Assembly (NCBI GenBank): GCA_023139205.1
Contig: JAGLOA010000008.1
Span: 1-37,482, forward strand
DNA length: 37,482 nt
Direction: 5' to 3'
Origin: Candidatus Pacearchaeota archaeon
GTDB lineage: Archaea; Nanobdellota; Nanobdellia; Pacearchaeales; GW2011-AR1
In this document: positions 18,507-27,771 of the stretch, one piece after another
How positions within the stretch are numbered: position 1 is the stretch's first letter
Layout: the number at the start of each line of letters is the position of its first letter
Position numbers and translations under genes: made by a program
The notes under the pieces: generated by a model
Database searches by the model: none
Told to the model about the DNA's origin: nothing
Seen by the model: the letters and a program-made list of their open reading frames with translations, nothing else

Positions 18507-19142
18507 ATGTTTGACTGGGAAAAGACTAAATTCATGAAAAAAAGATTAATAGATAAAATTGCTGTTAAAAATGGGACTGATTATTATCAAGGGAGATTTG
18601 TGATTAACAGGGATTCTTTGGTGGATGGAGGAGTTTATTTAGGGCAAGGGTCAAGAGAGGCGATTGTTGTGGATTTTAGAAGGTCTAAAAAATTAAAAGA
18701 ACTTTATGAAATAGCTAAGATTAAAGCAACAGAAAATGGGAAAATTAAAAAACAGAATATTTTGCAGGCAGTTTATAATTCTGTTGAAGAAGCAATGCCT
18801 AAACAAAGTGAGGTTTTTGTTAAGAATTTAATTAATAAATATGGGCTTGGACAAGATAAGAAAATTGCACTTGATGTTTTTCTTGATAATAAAATTGGTG
18901 TATGCAGACATGATGCTTTAACCTGTACATTGCTTCTTGAGTTGTTTAAAAAAGAAAAATTCATAAAAGGGGAATCAAATATAAACAGAAACTCTGCTAA
19001 ATTCGGTGGACATGCCTGGTGCAGGTATAAAAATTCTGATTGTGAAATTTTCATTCTTGATGTTGCAAAAAAATATATAGGCAGATTAGAAAATGCTCCT
19101 AAAAAAGTAAGATGGTGTTATGAAAGGCCAGATGATTTTTAA
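18507..19142 (+). CDS. transglutaminase-like cysteine protease fold protein
   Basis: Spaced Cys-His-Asp candidates: GVCRHDALTCTLLLE, GGHAWCRYKNSD, EIFILDVAKKYIG. Confidence 0.6.
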   Translation: MFDWEKTKFMKKRLIDKIAVKNGTDYYQGRFVINRDSLVDGGVYLGQGSREAIVVDFRRSKKLKELYEIAKIKATENGKIKKQNILQAVYNSVEEAMPKQSEVFVKNLINKYGLGQDKKIALDVFLDNKIGVCRHDALTCTLLLELFKKEKFIKGESNINRNSAKFGGHAWCRYKNSDCEIFILDVAKKYIGRLENAPKKVRWCYERPDDF

Positions 19143-20875
19143 TTTCCCCAATCTGCTTTTTCCTGTCTTTTGATTTCAGCGATTTCCTGCAAAATTTTTA
19201 TTTCGTTTTGGGAAAGCAAGTCTTTATTTTTCTTGAAATTTTTGAACTGAGATTCTGAGATGTCTGAATAAAGGAATTTTTTGTCTTTTAATTGTCTTTC
19301 AAAATTAACCCCTGGAATTGATATTGCTATTTCCATGCCTTCTGTTGCTTCGTTAACTGATTTGTTTTCTGATTGAATGTTTTTAACTCTCCCAATTTTT
19401 TCTTTTTTATTGTCTATTAAATTTAAACCTGAACTTAATTTTCCTGCTTCTATTTTAACTCCAAAAATTGCAGGTTTGGTGTTTCTGAAAATATATTGAT
19501 GAAGAATGTTTAATTTGCATAAAGTCTTGAGACCCATTAATCTTTTCTTTTCTATTTCTTTTCTTTTTTCTGTTCTAAATTCAACGAGATTTTCAATTAA
19601 TTTGTAAATAACTTCATCTGTAATTATTTTTGTGTTGCCTTTAATTTCTTTTGCTTCTGAATCAATTGAAATATTAAATCCTACAATCACTGAGTCAAGT
19701 TCGTTTATTTCCAGATTTGCTTTTGCAGAAATTATATCTGTTTTGTTTATATCTCCTATCCCTGCTTTTACAACCTGGATATTGTTTTGTTTTAATAAAA
19801 CTAATAATGCTTCTAAACTTCCTAAAGAATCTGCTTTTGCGATTATACCTTTTTTCTCTGTTTTAATGTTTTCAGAAACTTCTTTTTTGAATATTTTTTC
19901 AATTTCTTCTTTATTGTTTTTGTAAATTACAAAAGGCATTCCAGGAAGAATTTCGTCTTTTGTAACAAGCTGTATTCTTAATCCTGTTGAAGCCTGAACT
20001 TTTTCTTTTGGCTTGAATTTTGCACATAAAGGTTGTATTTCTTCGAGAATTCTTATTTTTGTGATAATTGGTTCTCCGTTAAAATTTGCAACAGCGATTT
20101 CATCTTTTTTTGAGAGTTCACCATCATATAAAATTGATTCAATATAATTTATTGATTTTTGCTTTTTTATTTCAAGCATAACTCCTTTTGCGTCTTTTCC
20201 AAGAATTAATTTATTTTCTAGATATTTTTGGCTTAATCCACAGAGCATCATTATTAATTCAGGTATTCCTTGTTTTGTTCTGGCAGAGCAGGGAACTAGT
20301 GCTATTTTTTTTGTGAAGTCATCAATATTGTAGAATAAATCAGATTCAAATCCATGGCTATTTAATGAACCAATTAATGTCATGTATCTTTCATCAAAAA
20401 TTTGTTTTATGTTTTGAGGTTGAGATTCAATACTTTGTTGTAGTTTATCGTCTAATTTTCTTAAACCAGAAATGTTGTCTATTTTATTTAATGCTATTAA
20501 AAAAGGTGTTTTGTTTAATTTTAAGATTTGAATTACTTCTGCTGTCTGGGGTTTTATTCCTTCATTTATATCAATTACAAGAACTGCTAAATCTGCCAAG
20601 CTTCCTCCTCTTTTTCTTAGATTTGTGAATGCTGCGTGTCCGGGGGTATCAATAAATAAAAATCCCGGAATGTTTAATTTTATACCTGAACTTTCAATTA
20701 ATGGACAGGATTTTTTTAATTGGTTTATTGGGTAAGAAGTAAATGAAATTTTTTGGGTTATGTTTCCTGCTTCATTTTCTTGGACACAGCTCTCTCTAAG
20801 ACAATCTAAAATACTTGTTTTTCCGTGGTCTACATGCCCGCATATTGTAACAATTGGTTGTCTTATTTTGTTCAT
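19139..20875 (-). CDS. infB: translation initiation factor IF-2 / aIF5B
   Basis: PIVTICGHVDHGKTSILDCLRESCVQENEAGNITQKISFTSYP...FLFIDTPGHAAFTNLRKRGGSLADLAVLVIDINEGIKPQT. Confidence 0.95.
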   Translation of the reverse strand: MNKIRQPIVTICGHVDHGKTSILDCLRESCVQENEAGNITQKISFTSYPINQLKKSCPLIESSGIKLNIPGFLFIDTPGHAAFTNLRKRGGSLADLAVLVIDINEGIKPQTAEVIQILKLNKTPFLIALNKIDNISGLRKLDDKLQQSIESQPQNIKQIFDERYMTLIGSLNSHGFESDLFYNIDDFTKKIALVPCSARTKQGIPELIMMLCGLSQKYLENKLILGKDAKGVMLEIKKQKSINYIESILYDGELSKKDEIAVANFNGEPIITKIRILEEIQPLCAKFKPKEKVQASTGLRIQLVTKDEILPGMPFVIYKNNKEEIEKIFKKEVSENIKTEKKGIIAKADSLGSLEALLVLLKQNNIQVVKAGIGDINKTDIISAKANLEINELDSVIVGFNISIDSEAKEIKGNTKIITDEVIYKLIENLVEFRTEKRKEIEKKRLMGLKTLCKLNILHQYIFRNTKPAIFGVKIEAGKLSSGLNLIDNKKEKIGRVKNIQSENKSVNEATEGMEIAISIPGVNFERQLKDKKFLYSDISESQFKNFKKNKDLLSQNEIKILQEIAEIKRQEKADWGN

Positions 20876-20925
20876 ATTAAGGGAAATATCGAGAGATTTT
20901 TAAAGTTTGAGTTCTTGCTATTTTT

Positions 20926-21316
20926 ATGAAAAAGAGGTTTGAATTTTTAAAAGAGGGGGCAAGGGATTTTTTAGCTTTAGGAAGTATTCCTTTTTTTTAT
21001 TCTTGTGCTAGTAAGAGTCTGGATATTAGATACTCCTGTTTATTTTAGCCAGTTTGCTATTGCAGGAAGTTTGTTTTTAATACTTACATTTATTTTAAAA
21101 AATAATTTATATTCTGGATTAGCGTTGATGATGTTGTTTTTTACTGCTTTAGTTTATAGTGAAATTAGATATACAATTTTTGGAAGTTTAGTTTATGTTG
21201 GATTAGTTGGTTCATTATTTTATTTAAATTATGAAAAAAAGAAGATTTTATTGGGAATTTTATTTGGAATAATAACTACTGCAATAGGATATTTTTTAGT
21301 TGATTTTATATTTTAA
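20926..21316 (+). pseudogene. small membrane protein interrupted by an apparent frameshift at a T8 run
   Basis: ATG 20926 reads MKKRFEFLKEGARDFLALGSIPFF then leaves frame at 20991-20998 (T8); removing one T joins it to ILVLVRVWILDTPVYFSQFAIAGSLFLILTF...DFIF. Confidence 0.6.
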
Positions 21317-21357
21317 AAATTTCCAAAGTTATAAAAGTAGAGATTCTTCTTTGAATT

Positions 21358-21654
21358 ATGCAAAATAAAACAATTAGCGAAATTGAAGAAATTTATGACT
21401 TAGAGTTAGATAAAGTTATTTCTAATATTAAGAAAAGTAAGGCTAAATTGGTTTTATTGCAGTTTCCAGATGGATTAAAACCTTATGCAACTAGTGTTGT
21501 TGATTATTTAGAGAAAAAAGTAAATGTTGCATTTTTAATTTGGTTTGGAGATTGTTTTGGAGCATGTGATACTCCTGTTCTTGGAAAAGAATTAGATAAG
21601 GAAATTGATTTAGTTGTTCAGTTTGGGCATAATGATTTGATGCCGAGTTATTGA
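21358..21654 (+). pseudogene. truncated diphthamide biosynthesis Dph2-like protein (N-terminal ~98 aa)
   Basis: KAKLVLLQFPDGLKPYATSVVDYLEK...WFGDCFGACDTPVLGKELDKEIDLVVQFGHNDLMPSY then stop; family proteins are about three times longer. Confidence 0.7.
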
Positions 21655-21712
21655 TTTGTAGTTGTACAAGATATAAAAATTTATATATCCTTTTTTATAT
21701 ATTTTACTTAAG

Positions 21713-22069
21713 ATGCCTGAAAAAAAATTTAGTAAAGGAGATGTTATAAAATTCCTGAAGCCTTTACCTCTTAGAAAGTTGGAACATGGATTTTCAACAT
21801 ATATTATTGATACAAAGGTGAAAGGATCTAGATTTTTAGATGGATTATATTTTGTTGAATCAATAGAATTTGAATCTAGAGCCTCTAATTTAGAGAGGGA
21901 TTTTTCAGCAAAGAAAATTTATGCAAAATTGTTAGGTCCAGATAAAATTTATGATTCTGAGAATGATTCAGTTGGATTTAACGCTGACAATAAATATTGG
22001 AGTGATTATGTTTCTCCTGAAAACATTAAGGTTTGTGATAAGATGGTTAGAATTTCTGTAAAATTTTAG
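21713..22069 (+). CDS. hypothetical protein (118 aa)
   Basis: Intact ORF with TATA-like atttatata ~25-35 nt upstream; no family recognised. Confidence 0.55.
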   Translation: MPEKKFSKGDVIKFLKPLPLRKLEHGFSTYIIDTKVKGSRFLDGLYFVESIEFESRASNLERDFSAKKIYAKLLGPDKIYDSENDSVGFNADNKYWSDYVSPENIKVCDKMVRISVKF

Positions 22070-22133
22070 GGTTTTCTCACATTATTTTACAACCAACCTA
22101 TTAAAAAAGTGTTAGTTCAACTTGATTTAATCC

Positions 22134-23177
22134 CTAATCTTTAAATTCAATATCTTGTTTTGGTTTTTGAACTTTAATTAAATCAACTTTTGCTTCTTCT
22201 AAGAATTTTTTTGCAGATTCATCAGGGTAATCTTGGTAACTTACAATTTTGTCTATCCCGGAATTAACAATCATTTTTGCACAAATCATGCAGGGAGTAT
22301 GTGTGCAGTATAATGTTGAATCTTTTAATGAAATGCCGTGAAAAGCTCCCTGGATTATTGCATTTTGTTCTGCATGTATTGCCCTGCATATTTCATGTCT
22401 TGTTCCAGAAGGTATTTTCAATTCATTTCTTAAGCACCCTAATTCTAAACAATCTTTAACACCTTTTGCAGCTCCATTATAACCTGTTGTAATTATTCTT
22501 TTGTCTTTTACAATTACTGCTCCAACATGATGCCTTAAACAAGTGCTTCTTTCTGCAACAAGGGCAGCAGTTTTCATAAAATATTCATCCCATGTTGGTC
22601 TGGGGATTTTGGAGGAAATATTGTTTTGAAGTTCCTTTATTTTTTTAATTATTTCTTTTGTTTTTTCTTCTAATTCTTCATAACTTTTGTTGTTTTGTAT
22701 GATGTAATCTGATCTTTTAATACATTCACTTAGATTTTGTTTGTTTGGATCTGTTGAAAACATTTCCCTTTTTTCATCTTCCATAAATTCATCGTACGAT
22801 CTTTTATCAGTTTCACTTTTCCTAAGCAAAATCCTTGAATATCTTATTTGTGGAGATGCATCAACTGCAATGAGATAACCCCCCATTTCTTTTATTTTCT
22901 TTGCTTCTTCAGGAGTTCTGATGCTTTCAATTATTATGTTCCCTTTTTCTTGTTTGGCTTTTTTAGATAGTTCTTCAATAATATAGCTTGGAGAATTCAT
23001 TTCTCTTAATTGGTTTGCTACTAAAACCATGCTGTCTCTATTTATTGGCAAATCTCTTTTTTTTATTTCTTCAATTAAAAATTCTCTAACAGAATAATGT
23101 TCAAAGCTGTTTTGTTTAAGAAAATTAACAATTGTTCCTTTTCCAGCACCAAGTGTACCTGTTAGACCAATTATCAT
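22134..23177 (-). CDS. fusion of N-terminal P-loop nucleotide-kinase-like domain and C-terminal dCMP/cytidine deaminase domain
   Basis: P-loop GLTGTLGAGKGTIV at the N-terminus; deaminase motifs HAEQNAI and TPCMICAKMIVNSGI at the C-terminus. Confidence 0.85.
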   Translation of the reverse strand: MIIGLTGTLGAGKGTIVNFLKQNSFEHYSVREFLIEEIKKRDLPINRDSMVLVANQLREMNSPSYIIEELSKKAKQEKGNIIIESIRTPEEAKKIKEMGGYLIAVDASPQIRYSRILLRKSETDKRSYDEFMEDEKREMFSTDPNKQNLSECIKRSDYIIQNNKSYEELEEKTKEIIKKIKELQNNISSKIPRPTWDEYFMKTAALVAERSTCLRHHVGAVIVKDKRIITTGYNGAAKGVKDCLELGCLRNELKIPSGTRHEICRAIHAEQNAIIQGAFHGISLKDSTLYCTHTPCMICAKMIVNSGIDKIVSYQDYPDESAKKFLEEAKVDLIKVQKPKQDIEFKD

Positions 23178-23302
23178 TATTGTAAATTGTAAATTTATTT
23201 TTTAAATATTTAGTTATTTGAGTTACATTTGGGGGTGTAATCAATCTTAACTTTGAAGTGGTTGAGAAAAGATTTATAAGGCGTTTATTTATCAGAAATT
23301 AT

Positions 23303-24274
23303 ATGGATTTCGAAGAATTTAATATGAAAGCAGAAGGTTTGGTTGCTAAAATTAAAGAACAGAGGCCAATAGGAATTATTAGGTTTGGTAGTTCTACTAG
23401 GCAAGAAGATTATATTCCTGGAGTTTCTGATTTAGATATGGTGGTGGTATCAAAAGAACCAATAAAAGAAATCTCAAACGAGATTGGTTTTGAATATTTT
23501 TTCAATCATCCTAATCAATTTGTAACAGATTTTGCAAATGGAAATCCCTTTATTATGAATGCTATATTTAATGGCGATGTTGTTTATGATCCGGATGGTT
23601 TTGTTGAGAATGTTAAATCTCTTTCTGACAGAGGATTAGAAGTAACTCCAACTAAAAACACTTTATATCAAATTGTTCAAGGAATTGGAAATCAACTTAG
23701 CTCATCTATAAATCACTATTTTTCTGAAGAGGGAAATGATGGTAAAGTTAAGTTATTAAGAAATGCCCATTCAGCAGTGAGGGGGATTGGGATTATGCAT
23801 GTATTAGTATCTAGCGGAGAATTACCTGAGGGTTATAATTCAATTCTATCTAAACTTGAGTTTTCTAATCCTGAACTTGCACAATTTCTTAAATCCACTA
23901 GAAATTATTTAGTAAACCATTCTGAGGTTTCACCTGAAAAATTTGACCAGGTTTTAATTGGGGAGGATTCATTAGGCTCTGCAATAAAAGCTTCTGAAAA
24001 AGCTTATGTCGCAAATGCTCCCTTGATTAATATAAGAGTTCCAACAAACGAATTAATAGAGGGATATCAAAGTCAGGTTGGAAAATTAAATAGAACTCTT
24101 GCTGTTAGAATTAATAATGGAGAATTTAATCATTTAGTTTTAGGAAATCAACAAGGTAAAAATTATGTTTTTGGTTTGGTAGAAACTAATAGTCAACAAC
24201 CTAAAATGATTGGACAAGACATTTCTGAAGAGCAATTTCAGCAATTATATCCTCAATTGAAAATATTAAGATAA
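23303..24274 (+). CDS. nucleotidyltransferase (Pol beta-like) domain protein
   Basis: GIIRFGSSTRQEDYIPGVSDLDMVVV (GS-x-DxD). ATG 23303 preferred over the longer 23258 start because of TATA-like sequence upstream. Confidence 0.65.
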   Translation: MDFEEFNMKAEGLVAKIKEQRPIGIIRFGSSTRQEDYIPGVSDLDMVVVSKEPIKEISNEIGFEYFFNHPNQFVTDFANGNPFIMNAIFNGDVVYDPDGFVENVKSLSDRGLEVTPTKNTLYQIVQGIGNQLSSSINHYFSEEGNDGKVKLLRNAHSAVRGIGIMHVLVSSGELPEGYNSILSKLEFSNPELAQFLKSTRNYLVNHSEVSPEKFDQVLIGEDSLGSAIKASEKAYVANAPLINIRVPTNELIEGYQSQVGKLNRTLAVRINNGEFNHLVLGNQQGKNYVFGLVETNSQQPKMIGQDISEEQFQQLYPQLKILR

Positions 24275-24296
24275 TTTTTCTTAATTAGTTTACAGT

Positions 24297-25001
24297 TTAC
24301 AACCAACCCATTAAAAGAGCTACACCAACTAAGAATAATAAAATTCCTGCAATTAAATGAAGAATTTTAATGTGTTTTTCTTTCCAACCTGAGACTTCTT
24401 CAACTTTTGCAAAACCATAATAAACAACCCCCACAATTATTAACATTGGCAAGACAAATAATAAATTATAATATAAAAGCCAGGGAAGTGCTCCAAAAAT
24501 TCCTAGTTCAGATAATAATCCTGAGGCAATTATGTAAGGTCCGATTGTGCATGGCAGTAAAAATAATGTTACTAAAAATCCAATTATAAATGCCCCTGCA
24601 GGCGAAGTTATTTTTTGAATTATTTTCTTGACTTTTGGTCTCATAAATATTGGCATTTCTGTTGCAACTCCTCCTTGTTTATACATGAAAAAATCTTTTA
24701 TGTTTAATGCCCCAATTATCATTGCGAAAATTGCCAAACCATTGTATATTAATCCTGAGTTTTCCCGCAATATTTCTGCGAAAGTTTTGAAGAATTGAAT
24801 AATCACTACACCATAAAATAAATACCCTATGTATATGGATGTAGTGAATGCAAGACCCCCTAAAAGAACCTTTCTTTTTTTGTCAGGGTTTTGAATTAAA
24901 ATTGTCATAAGAACCATTGTTAAAACTGCAATAGCACAAGGGTTCACAGAATCTGCCAAGGCAAGAGTTGTAATTCTCCAAAAATTTATTCCATCTAACA
25001 T
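24297..25001 (-). CDS. CcdA/DsbD-type transmembrane thiol transporter
   Basis: Polytopic; LALADSVNPCAIAVLTMVL and GFLVTLFLLPCTIGPYIIASGLL. Confidence 0.85.
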   Translation of the reverse strand: MLDGINFWRITTLALADSVNPCAIAVLTMVLMTILIQNPDKKRKVLLGGLAFTTSIYIGYLFYGVVIIQFFKTFAEILRENSGLIYNGLAIFAMIIGALNIKDFFMYKQGGVATEMPIFMRPKVKKIIQKITSPAGAFIIGFLVTLFLLPCTIGPYIIASGLLSELGIFGALPWLLYYNLLFVLPMLIIVGVVYYGFAKVEEVSGWKEKHIKILHLIAGILLFLVGVALLMGWL

Positions 25002-25002
25002 T

Positions 25003-25341
25003 TTAGCATCCAGTAAGTTCTTTTAATTTTTCAATTGATTGAACCCCAACATATTTTTCTCCTTTTATAATCCATGTAGGAGTATATTCAATTTCCAAAC
25101 ATTTTTCTCTTTCATTCCAACAATCAATTATAGTTAAATATTTAGAATTTTCTCCAAAAAGTTCTTCTTGTTTTTTACATGCACTGCATCCAAGTTGACC
25201 ATATAATTCTGAATTTTCTCCGATACATTTTACAATATTTTCTGGTGTTTCTGGATGTTTTTTACTTAAAATTAACATTGAAAGAATTATTACTGCTAAA
25301 ATAATTATAATTGTTATCCAAAAACTTTTTTTTATCTTCAT
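25003..25341 (-). CDS. membrane-anchored thioredoxin-like protein
   Basis: N-terminal TM, LGCSACKKQEELFG (CxxC) and EYTPTWIIKGEKYVGVQSIEKLKELTGC; adjacent to ccdA. Confidence 0.8.
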   Translation of the reverse strand: MKIKKSFWITIIIILAVIILSMLILSKKHPETPENIVKCIGENSELYGQLGCSACKKQEELFGENSKYLTIIDCWNEREKCLEIEYTPTWIIKGEKYVGVQSIEKLKELTGC

Positions 25342-25390
25342 AGTTGATAATATTAAATACAAGTTTTAAATGTTTTGATGTAATTTATTT

Positions 25391-25828
25391 TTATTTGATA
25401 TTTCTCTTCAAGGATTGAGCGAATTTTTCTGCATTTTTTAAATCTTTTTTATTTGGTCTTTCTTTATATGTTTTAAGAATGTGATGAAATCCCGGGCATT
25501 TAAATTTTCCAATATATTTTGCATTAATTCTTTTTTTCATGTAATTCAAACAATTATTCGCAGAAATCTTCCCAATTAAATAAGCACCATATGTGCAAAA
25601 AAGAGCATAAGATTTTTTTATTCTTTTCTCTTTTAAAAATTTCTTGATTTTTTTGCTTGGCATTGCTGCATGAACTGGTGTGCCTAAAACAATTAAATCA
25701 TATTTTTCAATTTTATATTTCTTAATATTGTTTATGTGACTTAATTCACATCCTAATGTTTTGGCAATTACTTTTGCAATGTTTTTAGTATTCTCTGTAT
25801 AACTGTCATAAATCACTATTGATTTCAT
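25391..25828 (-). CDS. flavodoxin family protein
   Basis: IVIYDSYTENTKNIAKVIAK, YDLIVLGTPVHAAMPSKKIKKFL; overlaps the upstream MinD/ferredoxin gene. Confidence 0.82.
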   Translation of the reverse strand: MKSIVIYDSYTENTKNIAKVIAKTLGCELSHINNIKKYKIEKYDLIVLGTPVHAAMPSKKIKKFLKEKRIKKSYALFCTYGAYLIGKISANNCLNYMKKRINAKYIGKFKCPGFHHILKTYKERPNKKDLKNAEKFAQSLKRNIK

Positions 25829-26687
25829 TTTTTATTTTTTTAATTATCTCTTCAAATATTTTTTTATATTTTGGATTTATCTTAACAACTGGCTTCATTT
25901 TTATTGTTGAATTTACAAAATCTTTTTTATAAGGAATCTTTCCGATTATTGGAATTTTATTTTTCTTGGCAAATGATTCTATTTTTGAATAAAAGTTTTC
26001 TGCTAAATCAAATTTATTTATTACAATCCCACTTTTAATTTTAAAATGATCTGCTAAATATAAAACTCTTTTTAAATCATGTAATGCCGACGGAGTTGGT
26101 TCTGTTACAGCTACTATATAATCTGTCCCAACTAAAGATGCAATAACCGGGCACCCAATTCCTGCAGAGGAATCTATTATCATTATTTCTGATTTTAATT
26201 TTTTATTAATTTTTTCAGAGTTTTTCCTGACTTCAGATACAACTTCTCCAGAAGCTAATTCTCCTAATTTAAGTTCCCCGATAATTAAATTTACATTGTA
26301 ATTTTTTCCTGTATAAACTGTTCCTATTTGTTTTTTAGTTTCAGAAATTGCATTATTAGGGCAGGCAACAATACACGCCTTGCAACCTATACACACTTCT
26401 TTTACAAAAGCAGGAAATTTATCTTTTACAAAAACAACAGCATTTTGCTTGCAAACAGAAGCACATTTACCGCATTTTATACATTTGCTGAAATCCCATT
26501 TTGGAATTGGCTGATAAACATTGCAATATTTTTTTCTTTTTACAGAAAGTAAAAGATGGTCATTAGGACATTCCACATCAGCATCGACTAACATTGTTTT
26601 ATTAGTTTTGGCGAATTCCACTGCTAAAGAAGTTGCCACTGTAGATTTTCCAGTTCCTCCTTTACCTCCTGTCACGGCTATTTTCAT
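25806..26687 (-). CDS. MinD/ParA-type ATPase with inserted 2x[4Fe-4S] ferredoxin domain
   Basis: KGGTGKSTVATSLA deviant Walker A; CIKCGKCASVCKQNAV and CIGCKACIVACPNNAI. Confidence 0.92.
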   Translation of the reverse strand: MKIAVTGGKGGTGKSTVATSLAVEFAKTNKTMLVDADVECPNDHLLLSVKRKKYCNVYQPIPKWDFSKCIKCGKCASVCKQNAVVFVKDKFPAFVKEVCIGCKACIVACPNNAISETKKQIGTVYTGKNYNVNLIIGELKLGELASGEVVSEVRKNSEKINKKLKSEIMIIDSSAGIGCPVIASLVGTDYIVAVTEPTPSALHDLKRVLYLADHFKIKSGIVINKFDLAENFYSKIESFAKKNKIPIIGKIPYKKDFVNSTIKMKPVVKINPKYKKIFEEIIKKIKNEINSDL

Positions 26688-27364
26688 TTTTGTAATAATG
26701 ATGCAATGTAAGTTCTAATTAATCCCTTTCTTTCTACATGTCCTGATTTCTCATGAATAATTTTACAATCAATTAATTTAAAATTAGAAAATACTTTATC
26801 TGATTTGATTTCATTAATGCTATAATAATGCCTAATTTGTTTTGCTCCTTTACTTGTATATGTATAGGTATTTTTATCGTTTTTAACAGGGTAATCAGGA
26901 CGTCTTTTTCTATCTTTTTCTAAGTCACTGATATCTGTAACTACAACAATCGCATATCCTTTTGGTTTAAGCACCCTATACATCTCCTTAATTGCTGATT
27001 TCCTAAATTCTTTTTTACCTAGATGGAATATACGCCAAGCCATTGCAATATCAAAAGAATTATTTTTAAAGGGCAATTTTGTCATATCTGATTGTTTAGT
27101 ATCAACTTTTAGAGTCGGTTTAATTTCTTTTAATTTAGACTTTAATTTTGTAATAGCTTTTGGTGAATTATCGATTGCAGTAATTTCAAAATTTTTTGAT
27201 GCAAGATATAAAGTATTTCTTCCAGTACCACACCCAATATCAACAATAGTTTTAACCTTTTTTTCTAACTTTTTTATTTTTTTAATATATGAAATTAAGA
27301 TTGGATGTACTTTGCTTCCTATATCGTAGGTTGATGTGTTATAAGGAGTTTTTATAATTGACAT
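26684..27364 (-). CDS. class I SAM-dependent methyltransferase
   Basis: VDIGCGTGRNTLYLASKNFEITAIDNSPKAI; FDIAMAWRIFHLG. Confidence 0.85.
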   Translation of the reverse strand: MSIIKTPYNTSTYDIGSKVHPILISYIKKIKKLEKKVKTIVDIGCGTGRNTLYLASKNFEITAIDNSPKAITKLKSKLKEIKPTLKVDTKQSDMTKLPFKNNSFDIAMAWRIFHLGKKEFRKSAIKEMYRVLKPKGYAIVVVTDISDLEKDRKRRPDYPVKNDKNTYTYTSKGAKQIRHYYSINEIKSDKVFSNFKLIDCKIIHEKSGHVERKGLIRTYIASLLQK

Positions 27365-27375
27365 GTTTTTTCTAT

Positions 27376-27747
27376 TTATTTTAAACCACTATGTTGCGGA
27401 CCATTAGAATCTGTTAATTCTTCTAATTTTCCGTCTATAAGATTTTGAACAGCATCTTTTATTTTGCCTTGTCCTTGGTAAATCTTAATTCCAAATTGAT
27501 TAAATACTGAAAAAGCTCTTGGACCTAAATTTGTAGTAATAATTGCATCAACTTTTTGGTTTGCGACAATTTCTCCTGCAGTAATTCCAGCTCCGCCCAT
27601 TTGTGCTTTTGCTGTGTTTTCAACTGCTTTAAAATTTTTTATTTCTTTATTTTCAATTTCTACAATTAAGAAATAATCGCATCTTCCAAATTTTGCATCT
27701 ATTTCACTTTCCAAGTCTTTTCCTGTTGAACTTATTGCTATTTTCAT
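27376..27747 (-). CDS. NifX/NifB-type dinitrogenase iron-molybdenum cofactor biosynthesis domain protein
   Basis: KIAISSTGKDLESEIDAKFGRCDYFLIVEIEN...GAGITAGEIVANQKVDAIITTNLGPRAFSVFNQFGIKIYQG. Confidence 0.88.
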   Translation of the reverse strand: MKIAISSTGKDLESEIDAKFGRCDYFLIVEIENKEIKNFKAVENTAKAQMGGAGITAGEIVANQKVDAIITTNLGPRAFSVFNQFGIKIYQGQGKIKDAVQNLIDGKLEELTDSNGPQHSGLK

Positions 27748-27771
27748 TTTTTTACCTCCTGTTTTATTTAA

